Part shown: positions 35,829-44,050 of the stretch, piece after piece | Layout: each line of letters starts with the position of its first letter | Numbering within the stretch: the first letter of the stretch is position 1 | Assembly (NCBI RefSeq): GCF_026191725.2 | Contig: NZ_CP120863.1 | Span: forward strand, 1,220,001-1,284,000 | DNA: 64,000 nucleotides | Direction of reading: 5' to 3' | Origin: Roseibium porphyridii | GTDB lineage: Bacteria; Pseudomonadota; Alphaproteobacteria; Rhizobiales; Stappiaceae | Notes under the pieces: generated by a model | What the model was told of the DNA's origin: nothing | Databases searched by the model: none | What the model saw: the letters and a program-made list of their open reading frames with translations, nothing else | Made by a program: the position numbers and the translations under genes

Positions 35829-37058
35829 TTGGAGATTGATTGGCCTGATGCAAAAAAGCTCGCTGGTTCATTCCTTGTCGCTGTGCTCTTTCTTTTCTTA
35901 AACAGTGTGGTTGGGAGAGCGGAGGGAAACGATGCGAAACCTGAAGGAGATATTCGGGTTGAGCTGGAGGCAGACAGCTTTGCGATTGGCGAAGAAATCA
36001 AGATCAATGTAATCAATGAGCGCGCTCCGTCGGGTTCCAGCGTCGTTCTCTGGTTGTGGCCTGTCATGCCGGGTGACGTGAACGAGCGCGGTTATTACTC
36101 AAGCCCTGGCTGCAAAGGCGCACTAACCCCGGTTACGCTCCCATTTAATCCCGACGAAACCAATACTTTCTATTGGAGCGGTCTCTTCACATGGTGGGCT
36201 CCGTTTGATCTTCCTATTTCATGTAAGAACTTTTCAGCTGGCCGCTTTGAGATACACGCGCAATTCTATCGCGATAAAAATGTCCCGGTGGTTGGACGGC
36301 CAACTAGGTCACAAGATACCAAGTTGCAGCAATCGGCGACATCTCGACCGTTTGATTTGACGGGCGACATCGACATGAGCCGCCTCAAGAATAAGCTCAA
36401 CAGCCGTGCGGTTAGTTTTGTCTGGGATTTACTGCAGTTACCGAATTCGAGCGATATCTTGCAAGACGCCTTGCTGAACATCAACGAATTGAGGGATCTA
36501 GGTGGTGGGTACTATTGCCTGACGAAAGAAATCCCTTTGCTTTTTTCTGGTGTCGTCGAGGCCTGCACTGCTGAGCCAGTGGTTACACCACTTGGGCTGA
36601 GGCTTCCGCATGGCGACTACATAAGTGTTCGCGGAAAAGGTGAAGCCACGAAAAACGTGGAGCAGTTCCGCAATGCTCTCGTGATTGCAAGAGACGCCGT
36701 TTCACAGCCATTGCTTGGCCGAATGGGCCTTTCATCAAGCAATCGTGATAGGAAACGCGAACGTTGCCAGTCACCCGGTCAGATTTGGTGCCGAGGGACA
36801 GTCGCTTACACCGATGAGGGCTCCGAGTTGATGGTGTCGGTTCAGAACTGGGCTGTCTCAGAGAACGCGGAGTTGTGGCTGTTCCACCTTCAATTTCACA
36901 TTTCGGAGCAATACAAAACAAAGTCTAAAGGGGAGAGTTTTGTCTGTGTCAACGAAGACGGAAAAGTTCTGCGGATTGCAAACGCAGAACGCGGCTCAAA
37001 TTCGGCAGAGCGCTTGCACGAAGCGTTTCACAACAAAACCTTTGATTGCGTTCCATAA
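35829..37058 (+). CDS. Hypothetical secreted protein, A/T-rich orphan
   Basis: About 409 aa with no family I recognise. A hydrophobic segment near the N-terminus (KKLAGSFLVAVLFLFLNSVV, then GRAEG) looks like a signal peptide. The mature part starts with a beta-rich stretch containing VLWLWPVMPGDVNERGYYS and has at least six cysteines, several probably paired. The frame is open from a TTG at 35748 with no ATG; TTG 35829 has GAGGAG seven bases upstream and gives a normal signal peptide. The region is visibly more A/T-rich than its neighbours, with different codon choice, suggesting acquisition by transfer. Confidence 0.6.
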   Translation: MEIDWPDAKKLAGSFLVAVLFLFLNSVVGRAEGNDAKPEGDIRVELEADSFAIGEEIKINVINERAPSGSSVVLWLWPVMPGDVNERGYYSSPGCKGALTPVTLPFNPDETNTFYWSGLFTWWAPFDLPISCKNFSAGRFEIHAQFYRDKNVPVVGRPTRSQDTKLQQSATSRPFDLTGDIDMSRLKNKLNSRAVSFVWDLLQLPNSSDILQDALLNINELRDLGGGYYCLTKEIPLLFSGVVEACTAEPVVTPLGLRLPHGDYISVRGKGEATKNVEQFRNALVIARDAVSQPLLGRMGLSSSNRDRKRERCQSPGQIWCRGTVAYTDEGSELMVSVQNWAVSENAELWLFHLQFHISEQYKTKSKGESFVCVNEDGKVLRIANAERGSNSAERLHEAFHNKTFDCVP

Positions 37059-37084
37059 GGAACTGTTGTTTGCAATCGAGCATA

Positions 37085-37114
37085 AGAAAACCCGCCCTCC
37101 AACGGAGAGCGGGT
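37085..37114 (-). terminator. Rho-independent terminator of hemA
   Basis: ACCCGC (37090-37095) pairs with GCGGGT (37109-37114), with an inner CTCC/GGAG helix. On the minus strand the stem is followed by TTTTCTT, 25 bases after the hemA stop. On the plus strand it lies after the orphan gene but lacks a T tract. Confidence 0.8.
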
Positions 37115-37138
37115 CTTGCAACCTATAATTCGTCTGGC

Positions 37139-38356
37139 TTAGGCGACGGCCCGGGCCAAGGCGCATTGCGACCAGAGATCATTGATCGAATCGGCCAGAT
37201 GCTCAATGTCGGCGGCCGTGTGCAGCGGGGTCGGTGTGAAGCGCAGGCGTTCGGTGCCAACGGGGACAGTCGGATAGTTGATCGGCTGTACATAGATGCC
37301 GTAGGTCTCCAGCAGAATATCGGAGATCCATTTGCACTTCTTGGCGTCTCCCACCATCACCGGAACGATATGGCTGGGGTTTTCCATGTGCGGGATGCCG
37401 CGCTTGTCGAGGGCGGCACGAACCTGCGCAACTCTTTGCTTGTGAGCTGCACGTTCAAGCTGGCTGTCCTTCAGGTGACGGATCGAGGTTGTCGCGCCTG
37501 CAGCCAATGCAGGCGGAAGTGCCGTCGTAAAAATGAACCCGGATGCGAAGGAGCGAATGAAGTCGACAACTGTCTTGGAACCGGTGATGTAGCCTCCCAT
37601 CACGCCAAAGGCCTTGCCGAGTGTGCCTTCGATGATCGTCAGGCGGTCCATCAGTCCTTCACGCTCGGCAACGCCGCCACCGCGCGGTCCGTACATACCA
37701 ACGGCATGCACTTCATCGAGATAGGTCAGGGCACCGAATTTGTCGGCGACGTCGCAAATCTCCTTGATGGGGGCGATGTCGCCATCCATCGAATAGACAC
37801 TTTCAAACGCAACCATCTTGGGAGCGTCCGGGTCGTCAGCTGCCATCAGACGCTCGAGATCTTCGTAGTCGTTGTGTTTGAAGATCCGCTTTTCGCAGCG
37901 TGCGTGCCGAATACCTTCGATCATGGAGGCATGATTCAGGGAGTCGGAATAAACGATCATTCCCGGAACTTGAGACGCCAGGGTCCCGAGCGCGGCCCAG
38001 TTGGAAACATAACCGGAGGTGAAGATCAGCGCGCCTTCCTTGCCATGAAGGTCAGCCAGTTCGTTTTCCAGAAGCACGTGATAGTGATTGGTGCCTGAAA
38101 TGTTCCGTGTTCCACCGGCGCCTGCGCCGCATTTGGAAATCACATCCTGCATGGCACCGACAACCTTGTCGTGCTGACCCATGCCGAGATAGTCGTTGGA
38201 GCACCAGACGGTCACGTCCTGGACAGAGCCGTCTTCACGGTAACGTTTCGCGCGCGGGAAATTGCCTGCCATGCGTTCCAAGTCTGCAAACACTCGGTAA
38301 TTGCCGTTGTCGTGCAGCTTGCCCAGGCGTTCCTCGAGATACGCGTTTACGTCCAT
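37139..38356 (-). CDS. hemA: 5-aminolevulinate synthase
   Basis: A 405-aa pyridoxal-phosphate enzyme that condenses glycine with succinyl-CoA to 5-aminolevulinate, the first step of heme synthesis by the C4 route used by alphaproteobacteria. [37 protein letters not shown], the cofactor Asp region [11 protein letters not shown] and the Schiff-base lysine K248 in [14 protein letters not shown] are all present, and the length matches Rhodobacter HemA. ATG 38356 is used. An FNR/CRP-like box 163 bases upstream suggests oxygen control. Confidence 0.96.
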   Translation of the reverse strand: MDVNAYLEERLGKLHDNGNYRVFADLERMAGNFPRAKRYREDGSVQDVTVWCSNDYLGMGQHDKVVGAMQDVISKCGAGAGGTRNISGTNHYHVLLENELADLHGKEGALIFTSGYVSNWAALGTLASQVPGMIVYSDSLNHASMIEGIRHARCEKRIFKHNDYEDLERLMAADDPDAPKMVAFESVYSMDGDIAPIKEICDVADKFGALTYLDEVHAVGMYGPRGGGVAEREGLMDRLTIIEGTLGKAFGVMGGYITGSKTVVDFIRSFASGFIFTTALPPALAAGATTSIRHLKDSQLERAAHKQRVAQVRAALDKRGIPHMENPSHIVPVMVGDAKKCKWISDILLETYGIYVQPINYPTVPVGTERLRFTPTPLHTAADIEHLADSINDLWSQCALARAVA

Positions 38357-38518
38357 CCTTCGGCCCTCTCTTCACTGGAAATTCTCCAGCGCCTCTTATT
38401 TCTTCCGCCCCGATAATGCGTCCATGGGCGGGTCAGTTTTAACCGAGATCATCCCTTTAGATCTCAGACTACCAAGTAACGTCTATCTATTCAAAACCGC
38501 ATTACCAGACAATTAGCC

Positions 38519-38532
38519 TTGATCAAGGTCAA
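38519..38532. promoter_or_regulatory. FNR/CRP-type box upstream of hemA
   Basis: TTGAT-CAAG-GTCAA matches the FNR/FnrL consensus TTGAT-N4-ATCAA at nine of ten positions. It lies in the 362-base gap between hemA and the TetR gene, 163 bases from the hemA start. FnrL control of hemA is known in Rhodobacter. Apart from this and the TetR operator the gap holds no visible gene. Confidence 0.6.
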
Positions 38533-38674
38533 ATCACAGACATGCGTCTATCCGTCCTAGCCAAAAAGGTAGCGTATGTCCGCCTGATTTATGTGAGACA
38601 CCGGTCACAGGCAAGACCTTCAATGTGAGGTAAACTGCGATTTTCCAACATGCTGCTTGCTTTCACGAGATAAA

Positions 38675-38692
38675 CATGAATACTGATTCATG
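38675..38692. promoter_or_regulatory. TetR autoregulatory operator
   Basis: CATGAAT-ACTG-ATTCATG is a perfect inverted repeat with seven-base arms, 27 bases before the TetR start. The 25-base block 38674-38698 equals 21351-21375 except for one base. A regulator next to its own palindrome usually binds it, so both sites are assigned to this TetR protein by inference. Confidence 0.75.
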
Positions 38693-38718
38693 TTTCATGC
38701 TTTTGGGAGGAAAATCTG

Positions 38719-39345
38719 GTGCGAAAATCTGCCGGAGTTGCGGAAGTACCGCAAAAGGCGCAGGGAAATCTGCCCAAGACCGCCCGCGGTGAAGCGACGC
38801 GAAGGGCGATTCTGGCAGCTGCCGAACGGGTCATAGGGTCCAAGGGCTACAACGATGCATCCATCGGTCATATTACCAGTGAGGCAGGGGTCGCCCAGGG
38901 AACATTCTACATCTATTTCTCCACGAAAGAGCAGGTCTTTTCCGAACTTGTTCTTGAGATGGGACGGCTGGTCCGGCACGAGATCGCCGAGGCGACCCAG
39001 GGTTTCGAGAACCGCCTTGATGCGGAGCGGGCCGGTCTGCAGGCATTTCTGGAATTTGTGCAGGCTCATCCGGATCTTTACCGGATTGTTCAAGAAGCAC
39101 TATTCGTCGATCCGGATGCCTACCAGGAATATTACGAGACGTTTGCCGCAGGTTACAAAACCGGCTTGATTGCGGCCGAAGCGGCCGGGCAAATATCAAA
39201 AGGCGACGCGGATACCCGCGCCTGGGCCTTGATGGGCATCGCCAAGTCGCTGGGCGAACAGCTTGTCGTATTTAAATCGGACAAGCCGATCCCTGACATT
39301 GTCGAGGCAGCATACAGTTTGATTGAACGCGGTATCAGACCGTGA
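38719..39345 (+). CDS. TetR family transcriptional regulator
   Basis: A 208-aa TetR repressor. The N-terminal HTH (residues about 22-66) reads TRRAILAAAERVIGSKGYND then ASIGHITSEAGVAQGTFYIY and FSTKEQVF. The C-terminal ligand domain is of the acyl-CoA-type size. GTG 38719 has GGGAGGAAAA upstream. It overlaps the crotonase gene by four bases (GTGA), so it heads the operon it likely controls. The ligand is probably an acyl-CoA made by the operon enzymes (inference). Confidence 0.9.
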   Translation: MRKSAGVAEVPQKAQGNLPKTARGEATRRAILAAAERVIGSKGYNDASIGHITSEAGVAQGTFYIYFSTKEQVFSELVLEMGRLVRHEIAEATQGFENRLDAERAGLQAFLEFVQAHPDLYRIVQEALFVDPDAYQEYYETFAAGYKTGLIAAEAAGQISKGDADTRAWALMGIAKSLGEQLVVFKSDKPIPDIVEAAYSLIERGIRP

Positions 39346-40130
39346 CAACGACGGTACAGGGGTTCGTCTCGATTGAAAACCGGGACGATGTTGTCTGGGT
39401 CTGGCTGAGCCGGCCTGATCGTCATAATTCGCTCATCCCGGAACTCATCTCGGATCTTAAAAACGCTCTAATGGATGCGGCTCGACAAAGACCGCGAGCG
39501 CTTGTGGTCACTGCGAAAGGCAGCAGTTTTTCAACAGGCGGTGACATCGCCGGATTTCTGGATCACCGAAGGACACAGCAAGACCTCAGGGACTATGCAG
39601 AAGAGCTGGTCGACGGTCTGCACGGGGTCATTCTGGATCTTATTGACTTTCCGGCACCGGTATTGGCTGCACTTAACGGTCCTGTCACCGGCGGGTCGGT
39701 TGGATTGATGCTTGCCGCAGACCTTGTTGCGATGGCCGAACATGCTTTTCTGCAGCCTTATTATTCGCAGGTCGGCTTCGGCCCGGATGGTGGCTGGACC
39801 GCGCTGATGCCGGACCGTATTGGTGTCAGCAGGACCCTTGAGATCCAGTATCGCAACGAGCGGGTTAACGCAGCTGAAGCGCGCGAGATCGGTCTTGTGT
39901 CCTCGGTTTGTCCGCTATCTGAGCTGGAAGGGCAGATTGGCAAATGGCTGGATGATCTCAGTGGGGGATCATCCAGAACGCATCTTGCGACCCGTCGGGG
40001 CGTTTGGGATGACGCACGGCGTGAAACTGTTCGCCGACGCCTCGATCAGGAAAAGGACCGCTTCCTTGAATTGGTTGCCCTTCCGGAGACCATTGAGGGC
40101 ATGCTGGAATTCACACGCAGACGGGCATGA
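39342..40130 (+). CDS. Enoyl-CoA hydratase/isomerase family protein
   Basis: A 262-aa crotonase-fold protein. The oxyanion hole segments SSFSTGGDIAGF and LNGPVTGGSVGLMLAADLV are present. The two Glu residues of classical enoyl-CoA hydratases are not: the first position is Ser in GGSVGL and the second is Tyr in QPYYSQVGFGPDGGW. An Asp in GFGPDGG sits where PaaG-type isomerases have their catalytic Asp. Isomerisation or another CoA reaction is therefore more likely than simple hydration. GTG start overlaps the TetR stop. Confidence 0.85.
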   Translation: MTTTVQGFVSIENRDDVVWVWLSRPDRHNSLIPELISDLKNALMDAARQRPRALVVTAKGSSFSTGGDIAGFLDHRRTQQDLRDYAEELVDGLHGVILDLIDFPAPVLAALNGPVTGGSVGLMLAADLVAMAEHAFLQPYYSQVGFGPDGGWTALMPDRIGVSRTLEIQYRNERVNAAEAREIGLVSSVCPLSELEGQIGKWLDDLSGGSSRTHLATRRGVWDDARRETVRRRLDQEKDRFLELVALPETIEGMLEFTRRRA

Positions 40131-40172
40131 GATTTTGAAAGTTCTTCGAAGAACCTGGTTTCGGGAGGACGC

Positions 40173-41714
40173 ATGGAGTTTTTAACTGACATGGCGGCCA
40201 AGCGGGCAGAGCTAACGCCCGACCATGTTGCCTTCATCGATCACGAAAGCGGACTTCGCTACACTTTTTGTGAAGTGAACAGCCGGGCAACTCGACTGGG
40301 AAATCTGCTTTTGAAACACGGCCTCTCCAAAGGGGACCGTGTAGCTGTGCTGTGCCTCAACCACCCGGATTTCTTCATTCTGCTTTTTGCAGCTCAAAAG
40401 ACCGGAATTGTGTTGGTGCCTCTGAACTGGCGTCAGCCTGTCGCGGAATTGCGGCCGGTTCTGGCGGCGTCCAGGGCGAAGTTTTTGTTTCACGACCTCA
40501 CCTGCGCAGATACTGCATCCAAGCTGGCGGAAGATGGGGACATACCTTTTCTGATGCTCGGTTCTGCGGATGGAGCCCCAAGCGCGCTCGATCAGGTGCT
40601 GAGCTCCGTTAGCCCGGCTGCAATCGGCTGCGGTCGGGTAAAAGCCAGTACGCCCTGGTATCTGCTTTTTACTTCCGGTACGACCGGTCTGCCCAAGGCG
40701 GTCATTCAAACTGCGGGAATGGCCTATGCCAACATGATCAACTACGCGCAAGCGACGGGCCTTAGTGTCGGAGAAAGCGGTGTCAATTTTCTGCCGCTGT
40801 TTCATACAGCCGGCATCAACCTGCCAACCTTGCCGATCTTTCTGAACGGCGGGTCGTCGACCATTCTTCGGAAATTCGATCCCGATACTGTGCTCGGACT
40901 GATCGATGCCGGAGCCGTCACCAGCTTCTTTGGTGTTCCGGCAATTTATCAGGCCCTGGCGCTCTCGGCTGCGGTCGGGCGCACCGATTTTTCCAGCGTG
41001 CGCTCACTCGGTTGCGGCGGTGCGCCGGTTCCCAAACACCTCCTGACTGATTTCCAAAAGCGCGGAGTGACCATCTGTAATGGCATGGGGATGACCGAGA
41101 CCGGCCCGACGGTGTTTCTCATGGACCGGGATCATGCTGCAGAGAAAATCGGCTCGGTCGGCAAGCCGCAGATCCTTACTGACGTGCGGCTTGTGGACGG
41201 TGAGGGCGGTGTTCTTGAAGGACCCGGTGAAGGTGAAATCCAGTTCAGAGGGCCGAACATCACTCCCGGATACATGGACAATCCGGATGCGACTGCCGGA
41301 GCTTTCACGGTCGACGGATGGCTAAGTTCCGGTGATGTCGGGCGCCGGGATGAGGACGGCTACTACTTCATCGTCGACCGGATCAAGGACATGTACATTT
41401 CCGGTGGCGAAAATGTTTATCCGGCCGAGGTGGAAAAAGCACTGGTTAGCCATCCCGACATTCTCGAAGCCGTCGTTGTCGGTCTCCCCGACGCGACGTG
41501 GGGCGAAGTGGGTGCAGCCTTTGTGATTGCGCGCCCGGATCGGAAAATCGACACCTCGTCACTTCCCGGCTGGTGCCGCGAGTATTTGGCGCCCTACAAG
41601 ATTCCAAAAACATTCTCCGTCGTTGACGATCTTCCCAGGACGGCCGCCGGAAAGGTCCGAAAGAACGTTCTCAAAGACCAATTGTCGACACATAAGGCAT
41701 CGGAGGACGCTTAA
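40173..41714 (+). CDS. AMP-binding acyl-CoA synthetase
   Basis: A 513-aa ANL-superfamily ligase that activates a carboxylic acid via its adenylate to a CoA thioester. P-loop-like LLFTSGTTGLPKAVIQ, GMGMTETGPTVF, SGDVGRRDEDGYYFIVDRIK and the C-terminal ISGGENVYPAEVE and LPRTAAGKVRK (with the A10 lysine) are intact. ATG 40173 has GGGAGGA upstream. Located between crotonase and MaoC genes, it probably starts the degradation of the acid delivered by the co-regulated importer. Confidence 0.92.
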   Translation: MEFLTDMAAKRAELTPDHVAFIDHESGLRYTFCEVNSRATRLGNLLLKHGLSKGDRVAVLCLNHPDFFILLFAAQKTGIVLVPLNWRQPVAELRPVLAASRAKFLFHDLTCADTASKLAEDGDIPFLMLGSADGAPSALDQVLSSVSPAAIGCGRVKASTPWYLLFTSGTTGLPKAVIQTAGMAYANMINYAQATGLSVGESGVNFLPLFHTAGINLPTLPIFLNGGSSTILRKFDPDTVLGLIDAGAVTSFFGVPAIYQALALSAAVGRTDFSSVRSLGCGGAPVPKHLLTDFQKRGVTICNGMGMTETGPTVFLMDRDHAAEKIGSVGKPQILTDVRLVDGEGGVLEGPGEGEIQFRGPNITPGYMDNPDATAGAFTVDGWLSSGDVGRRDEDGYYFIVDRIKDMYISGGENVYPAEVEKALVSHPDILEAVVVGLPDATWGEVGAAFVIARPDRKIDTSSLPGWCREYLAPYKIPKTFSVVDDLPRTAAGKVRKNVLKDQLSTHKASEDA

Positions 41715-41719
41715 GACCG

Positions 41720-42109
41720 ATGGACCGCACAACAGAAGCAGCTGTCATGGCAACATATACCTGGGTTCCCCGGCAAACCGACTTTGATGCATTTGCAAAG
41801 CTCTCAGGGGACGACAATCCTATCCATGTCGATCCGGAATTTTCCGCTCGAACCCGGTTTGGCCGGACCGTGTCCCACGGCATGCTGCTTTATTCGCGCG
41901 TCTTCGCTCATCTTCAGGCGCTCTATCCGGGGCGAGACCATCAGCTGCAAACACTGATGTTCCCAAATCCATCCTATGCCGGTGAAGAACTTGTCTTCAT
42001 TTTTAGTGAAAGACCGGACGACAACGGCGAGGTGTTGATTGAAGTGAAGCGAAGCGCAGATGGCGCAGTCACACTGTCAGGATCCTGCCGACTGGGAGGG
42101 CCGTCATGA
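41720..42109 (+). CDS. MaoC-like dehydratase, active type
   Basis: A 129-aa hot-dog-fold protein. FAKLSGDDNPIHVDPEFSAR contains the D-x4-H hydratase motif of (R)-specific enoyl-CoA hydratases, and FGRTVSHGMLLYS is the following conserved helix. ATG 41720 follows the ligase gene by 5 bases; an internal ATG at 41747 is also possible. It overlaps the second MaoC gene by four bases, suggesting a hetero-oligomer. Confidence 0.83.
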   Translation: MDRTTEAAVMATYTWVPRQTDFDAFAKLSGDDNPIHVDPEFSARTRFGRTVSHGMLLYSRVFAHLQALYPGRDHQLQTLMFPNPSYAGEELVFIFSERPDDNGEVLIEVKRSADGAVTLSGSCRLGGPS

Positions 42110-42477
42110 ACTTCCGTGAAGGACAAAAGGCTGAATTGACCAGGACTTTTTCGCAGCAGGACATGCTCGAGTTCGCGGCGCTTTCAGGCGACGCAGCCAA
42201 CGTGCCCAATTCTGTTCCAGGGCCTTTGATCGGAGGGTTGTTTTCCTACCTCCTGGGTGTCGAGTTGCCGGGCCGCGGCACAAATTATCTCAAACAAAAC
42301 CTGGAATTCCTCTCACCCGCTCCGGTCGGTGAAACGCTGACTGCGTCCGTCACAGTCACGAAGCTGCGCCCTGAAAAACACTTGGTCGATCTGGAAACCG
42401 TCTGTGTCAGTTCAAGCGGACACCGCATATGCCAAGGCCGTGCACTGGTCTATGTCGAGGATGTCGGAAAATTCTGA
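42106..42477 (+). CDS. MaoC-like protein lacking the catalytic His
   Basis: A 123-aa hot-dog protein. The corresponding motif reads FAALSGDAANVPNSVPGPLIGGLFSYL: the Asp is kept but the Asn-Pro-x-His part is lost. The second half (YLKQNLEFLSPAPVGETLTA, VTVTKLRPEKHLVDLETVC) is normal. A degenerate subunit paired with an active one is known for MaoC-type heteromeric hydratases of actinobacteria. It overlaps the active paralogue by four bases. Confidence 0.78.
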   Translation: MNFREGQKAELTRTFSQQDMLEFAALSGDAANVPNSVPGPLIGGLFSYLLGVELPGRGTNYLKQNLEFLSPAPVGETLTASVTVTKLRPEKHLVDLETVCVSSSGHRICQGRALVYVEDVGKF

Positions 42478-42551
42478 GACCATGAGTTCAATGGACCAAT
42501 GTGCTTCGAATGATCTGCTTCGGGGTTGACTGAATTAGCTGCAGGAGGTAA

Positions 42552-42569
42552 TTCAACCATATGGTTGAA
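42552..42569. promoter_or_regulatory. ArsR operator containing the ArsR start codon
   Basis: TTCAACCATATGGTTGAA is a perfect 18-base palindrome. Its second half begins with the ATG of the ArsR gene (42561-42563). A ribosome site AGGAGG lies at 42543-42548, and TTGACT at 42526-42531 with TAATTC at 42549-42554 (17-base spacing) is a candidate promoter. ArsR proteins typically bind such palindromes, so autoregulation is inferred. Confidence 0.72.
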
Positions 42570-42908
42570 CAACGGCTTGACGACCAGAAACTTACCGCCA
42601 TTTTGAAGGCGGTAAGTGATCCAAAGCGCCGGGAGTTGCTCACACTGCTTGTGCAGCATGGGCCGACGCGAGTCACGGATCTCGCCAAGCATTTCGATGT
42701 CAGCCTGAATGCCGTGTCGAAGCACATAAAGATCCTGGAAGCTGCAGGGCTCGTGCGTCGCCGAACCGAATGGCGCGAGCACCTGATTGAACCGGTTATG
42801 GAACCGGTTAGCGAAATCGATCACTGGTTTCAGGAATTGCGGTCAATCTGGACCCAACGGCTCGACGCATTGGACCAGGCCCTTTCCGGGGAGACGGACG
42901 ATGAGTGA
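42561..42908 (+). CDS. ArsR family winged-helix regulator
   Basis: A 115-aa ArsR/SmtB-fold regulator: ILKAVSDPKRRELLTLLVQH, GPTRVTDLAKHFDVSLNAVS then KHIKILEAAGLVRRRTEWRE. No cysteine metal motif is present, so it belongs to the group that pairs with SRPBCC (AHSA1) proteins rather than to metal sensors. Its 3' end overlaps the SRPBCC gene by eight bases. ATG 42561 lies inside its presumed operator. Confidence 0.9.
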   Translation: MVEQRLDDQKLTAILKAVSDPKRRELLTLLVQHGPTRVTDLAKHFDVSLNAVSKHIKILEAAGLVRRRTEWREHLIEPVMEPVSEIDHWFQELRSIWTQRLDALDQALSGETDDE

Positions 42909-43338
42909 ATTGACAGTTGTTGTATCCCGCAGGTTTTCAGTTCCCGCAGCCCGTGTATTCGAGGCATGGCTGGATCCGGACATGCTGGCAAAGTTTATGA
43001 TCCCCGGACCGGACATGAGTGTGCCAAAGGCAACGGCCGACCCTCGCGTTGGTGGTGAATTCGAAATTATCATGCAGGCGGGTGACCAGCAGATCCCGCA
43101 CCGGGGGATCTATAAGGAAATCAACCGCCATAGCCGTCTTGTCTTTACTTGGGACAGCCCCTTTTCAACCGCCGACAGCACGGTGACGCTCGACTTTGAG
43201 GAAGTTGCGGGCGGTACGGAGCTTACACTCACACATGTGAAATTTCCGTCAGAGGAAAGCCGTGACAACCATCGTGCGGGCTGGGGCAAAATATTGGAGA
43301 CAATGGATCACGGCCTCTCAGAGGCAAGTGCCGGATAG
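42901..43338 (+). CDS. SRPBCC/AHSA1 domain protein
   Basis: A 145-aa START-like ligand-binding protein: VSRRFSVPAARVFEAWLDPD, GGEFEIIM, EINRHSRLVFTWDSP, GGTELTLTHVKFPSEE. ArsR-SRPBCC gene pairs are common in bacteria; the SRPBCC member is thought to bind a small hydrophobic molecule. ATG 42901 is used; the frame extends further upstream only inside the ArsR gene. Ends 25 bases before the convergent DUF427 gene. Confidence 0.86.
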   Translation: MSELTVVVSRRFSVPAARVFEAWLDPDMLAKFMIPGPDMSVPKATADPRVGGEFEIIMQAGDQQIPHRGIYKEINRHSRLVFTWDSPFSTADSTVTLDFEEVAGGTELTLTHVKFPSEESRDNHRAGWGKILETMDHGLSEASAG

Positions 43339-43363
43339 TCAGGTGCTGTCTGGACTTCGCTGA

Positions 43364-43753
43364 TCAATCCCCTTCGACCAGGCGAACCTTGGCAGGCCAG
43401 AACGCATAATGTGACTTCAATTGGCTGGCCATTTCTATTGGCGATTTATAGACCCAGCCGATTTCCTCACCATTGAGTGCAGCATAGCTGGCGTCACCTT
43501 TGATCGGGCAATGGGTGGATTTCTCAACTGGATCGAAATCCGATTTCAAATCTGCCTCGGGCACATAAACCACGGGGTCATAAAAGGCTTTGCCAATTTC
43601 CAGGACACGCAAAGCGGCAGTGCTATCGGCAAGCAGAGTATCACCCTGGTAAATACGGATGCGTCGTGGCACGGGCTTGATCACCATCAGGTGCTCAGGA
43701 TTGTTCGGGTTGCGAGCAGCATTGGCGAATGCCGCGGATTGCTGTGCGGTCAT
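43364..43753 (-). CDS. DUF427 domain-containing protein
   Basis: A 129-aa protein of the DUF427 family. KPVPRRIRIYQGDTLLADST starts the domain, and KSTHCPIKGDASYAALNGEE contains the conserved THCP-x-KG-x-A-x-Y motif. The fold is a small beta barrel whose function is unknown. Single gene, convergent with the SRPBCC gene. Confidence 0.85.
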   Translation of the reverse strand: MTAQQSAAFANAARNPNNPEHLMVIKPVPRRIRIYQGDTLLADSTAALRVLEIGKAFYDPVVYVPEADLKSDFDPVEKSTHCPIKGDASYAALNGEEIGWVYKSPIEMASQLKSHYAFWPAKVRLVEGD

Positions 43754-44050
43754 CTGAATCTCCTTGGTTCCTGAGAACTAGGTGAGTATCGGTACGCGGG
43801 AGCGCAAAAACAAATTTCTGACATTGCCGTGAACACAACTGTTGCAGGCTGATCGCACCAGTGTGCAACATCCCGACAGACGCCAGAGGTCCTCTCAGAG
43901 GAAAAGGCATCTTTTGAGCCGTATTCGAAACGCTTATAGTGTTCACTCAGACTTGTCATTGCGGGGTTGTCCAATCTGTAACCACTTCTGTGCAACGAGG
44001 ATTTCAACCGGCGCCAAGTGCAGCCGGCTTCCGCTTAGAAAGGGTTGGAA
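43754..44050. other. Divergent intergenic region, 297 bases
   Basis: No convincing ORF. A short perfect hairpin CCTCT-C-AGAGG occurs near 43890. Presumably carries the promoters of the DUF427 and CofD-like genes, but no clear promoter hexamers stand out. Confidence 0.5.

Noticed and set aside
35829..37058. Integration of a mobile element around the A/T-rich orphan
   Set aside because: No transposase, integrase, terminal repeats or target duplication can be seen; only composition differs.
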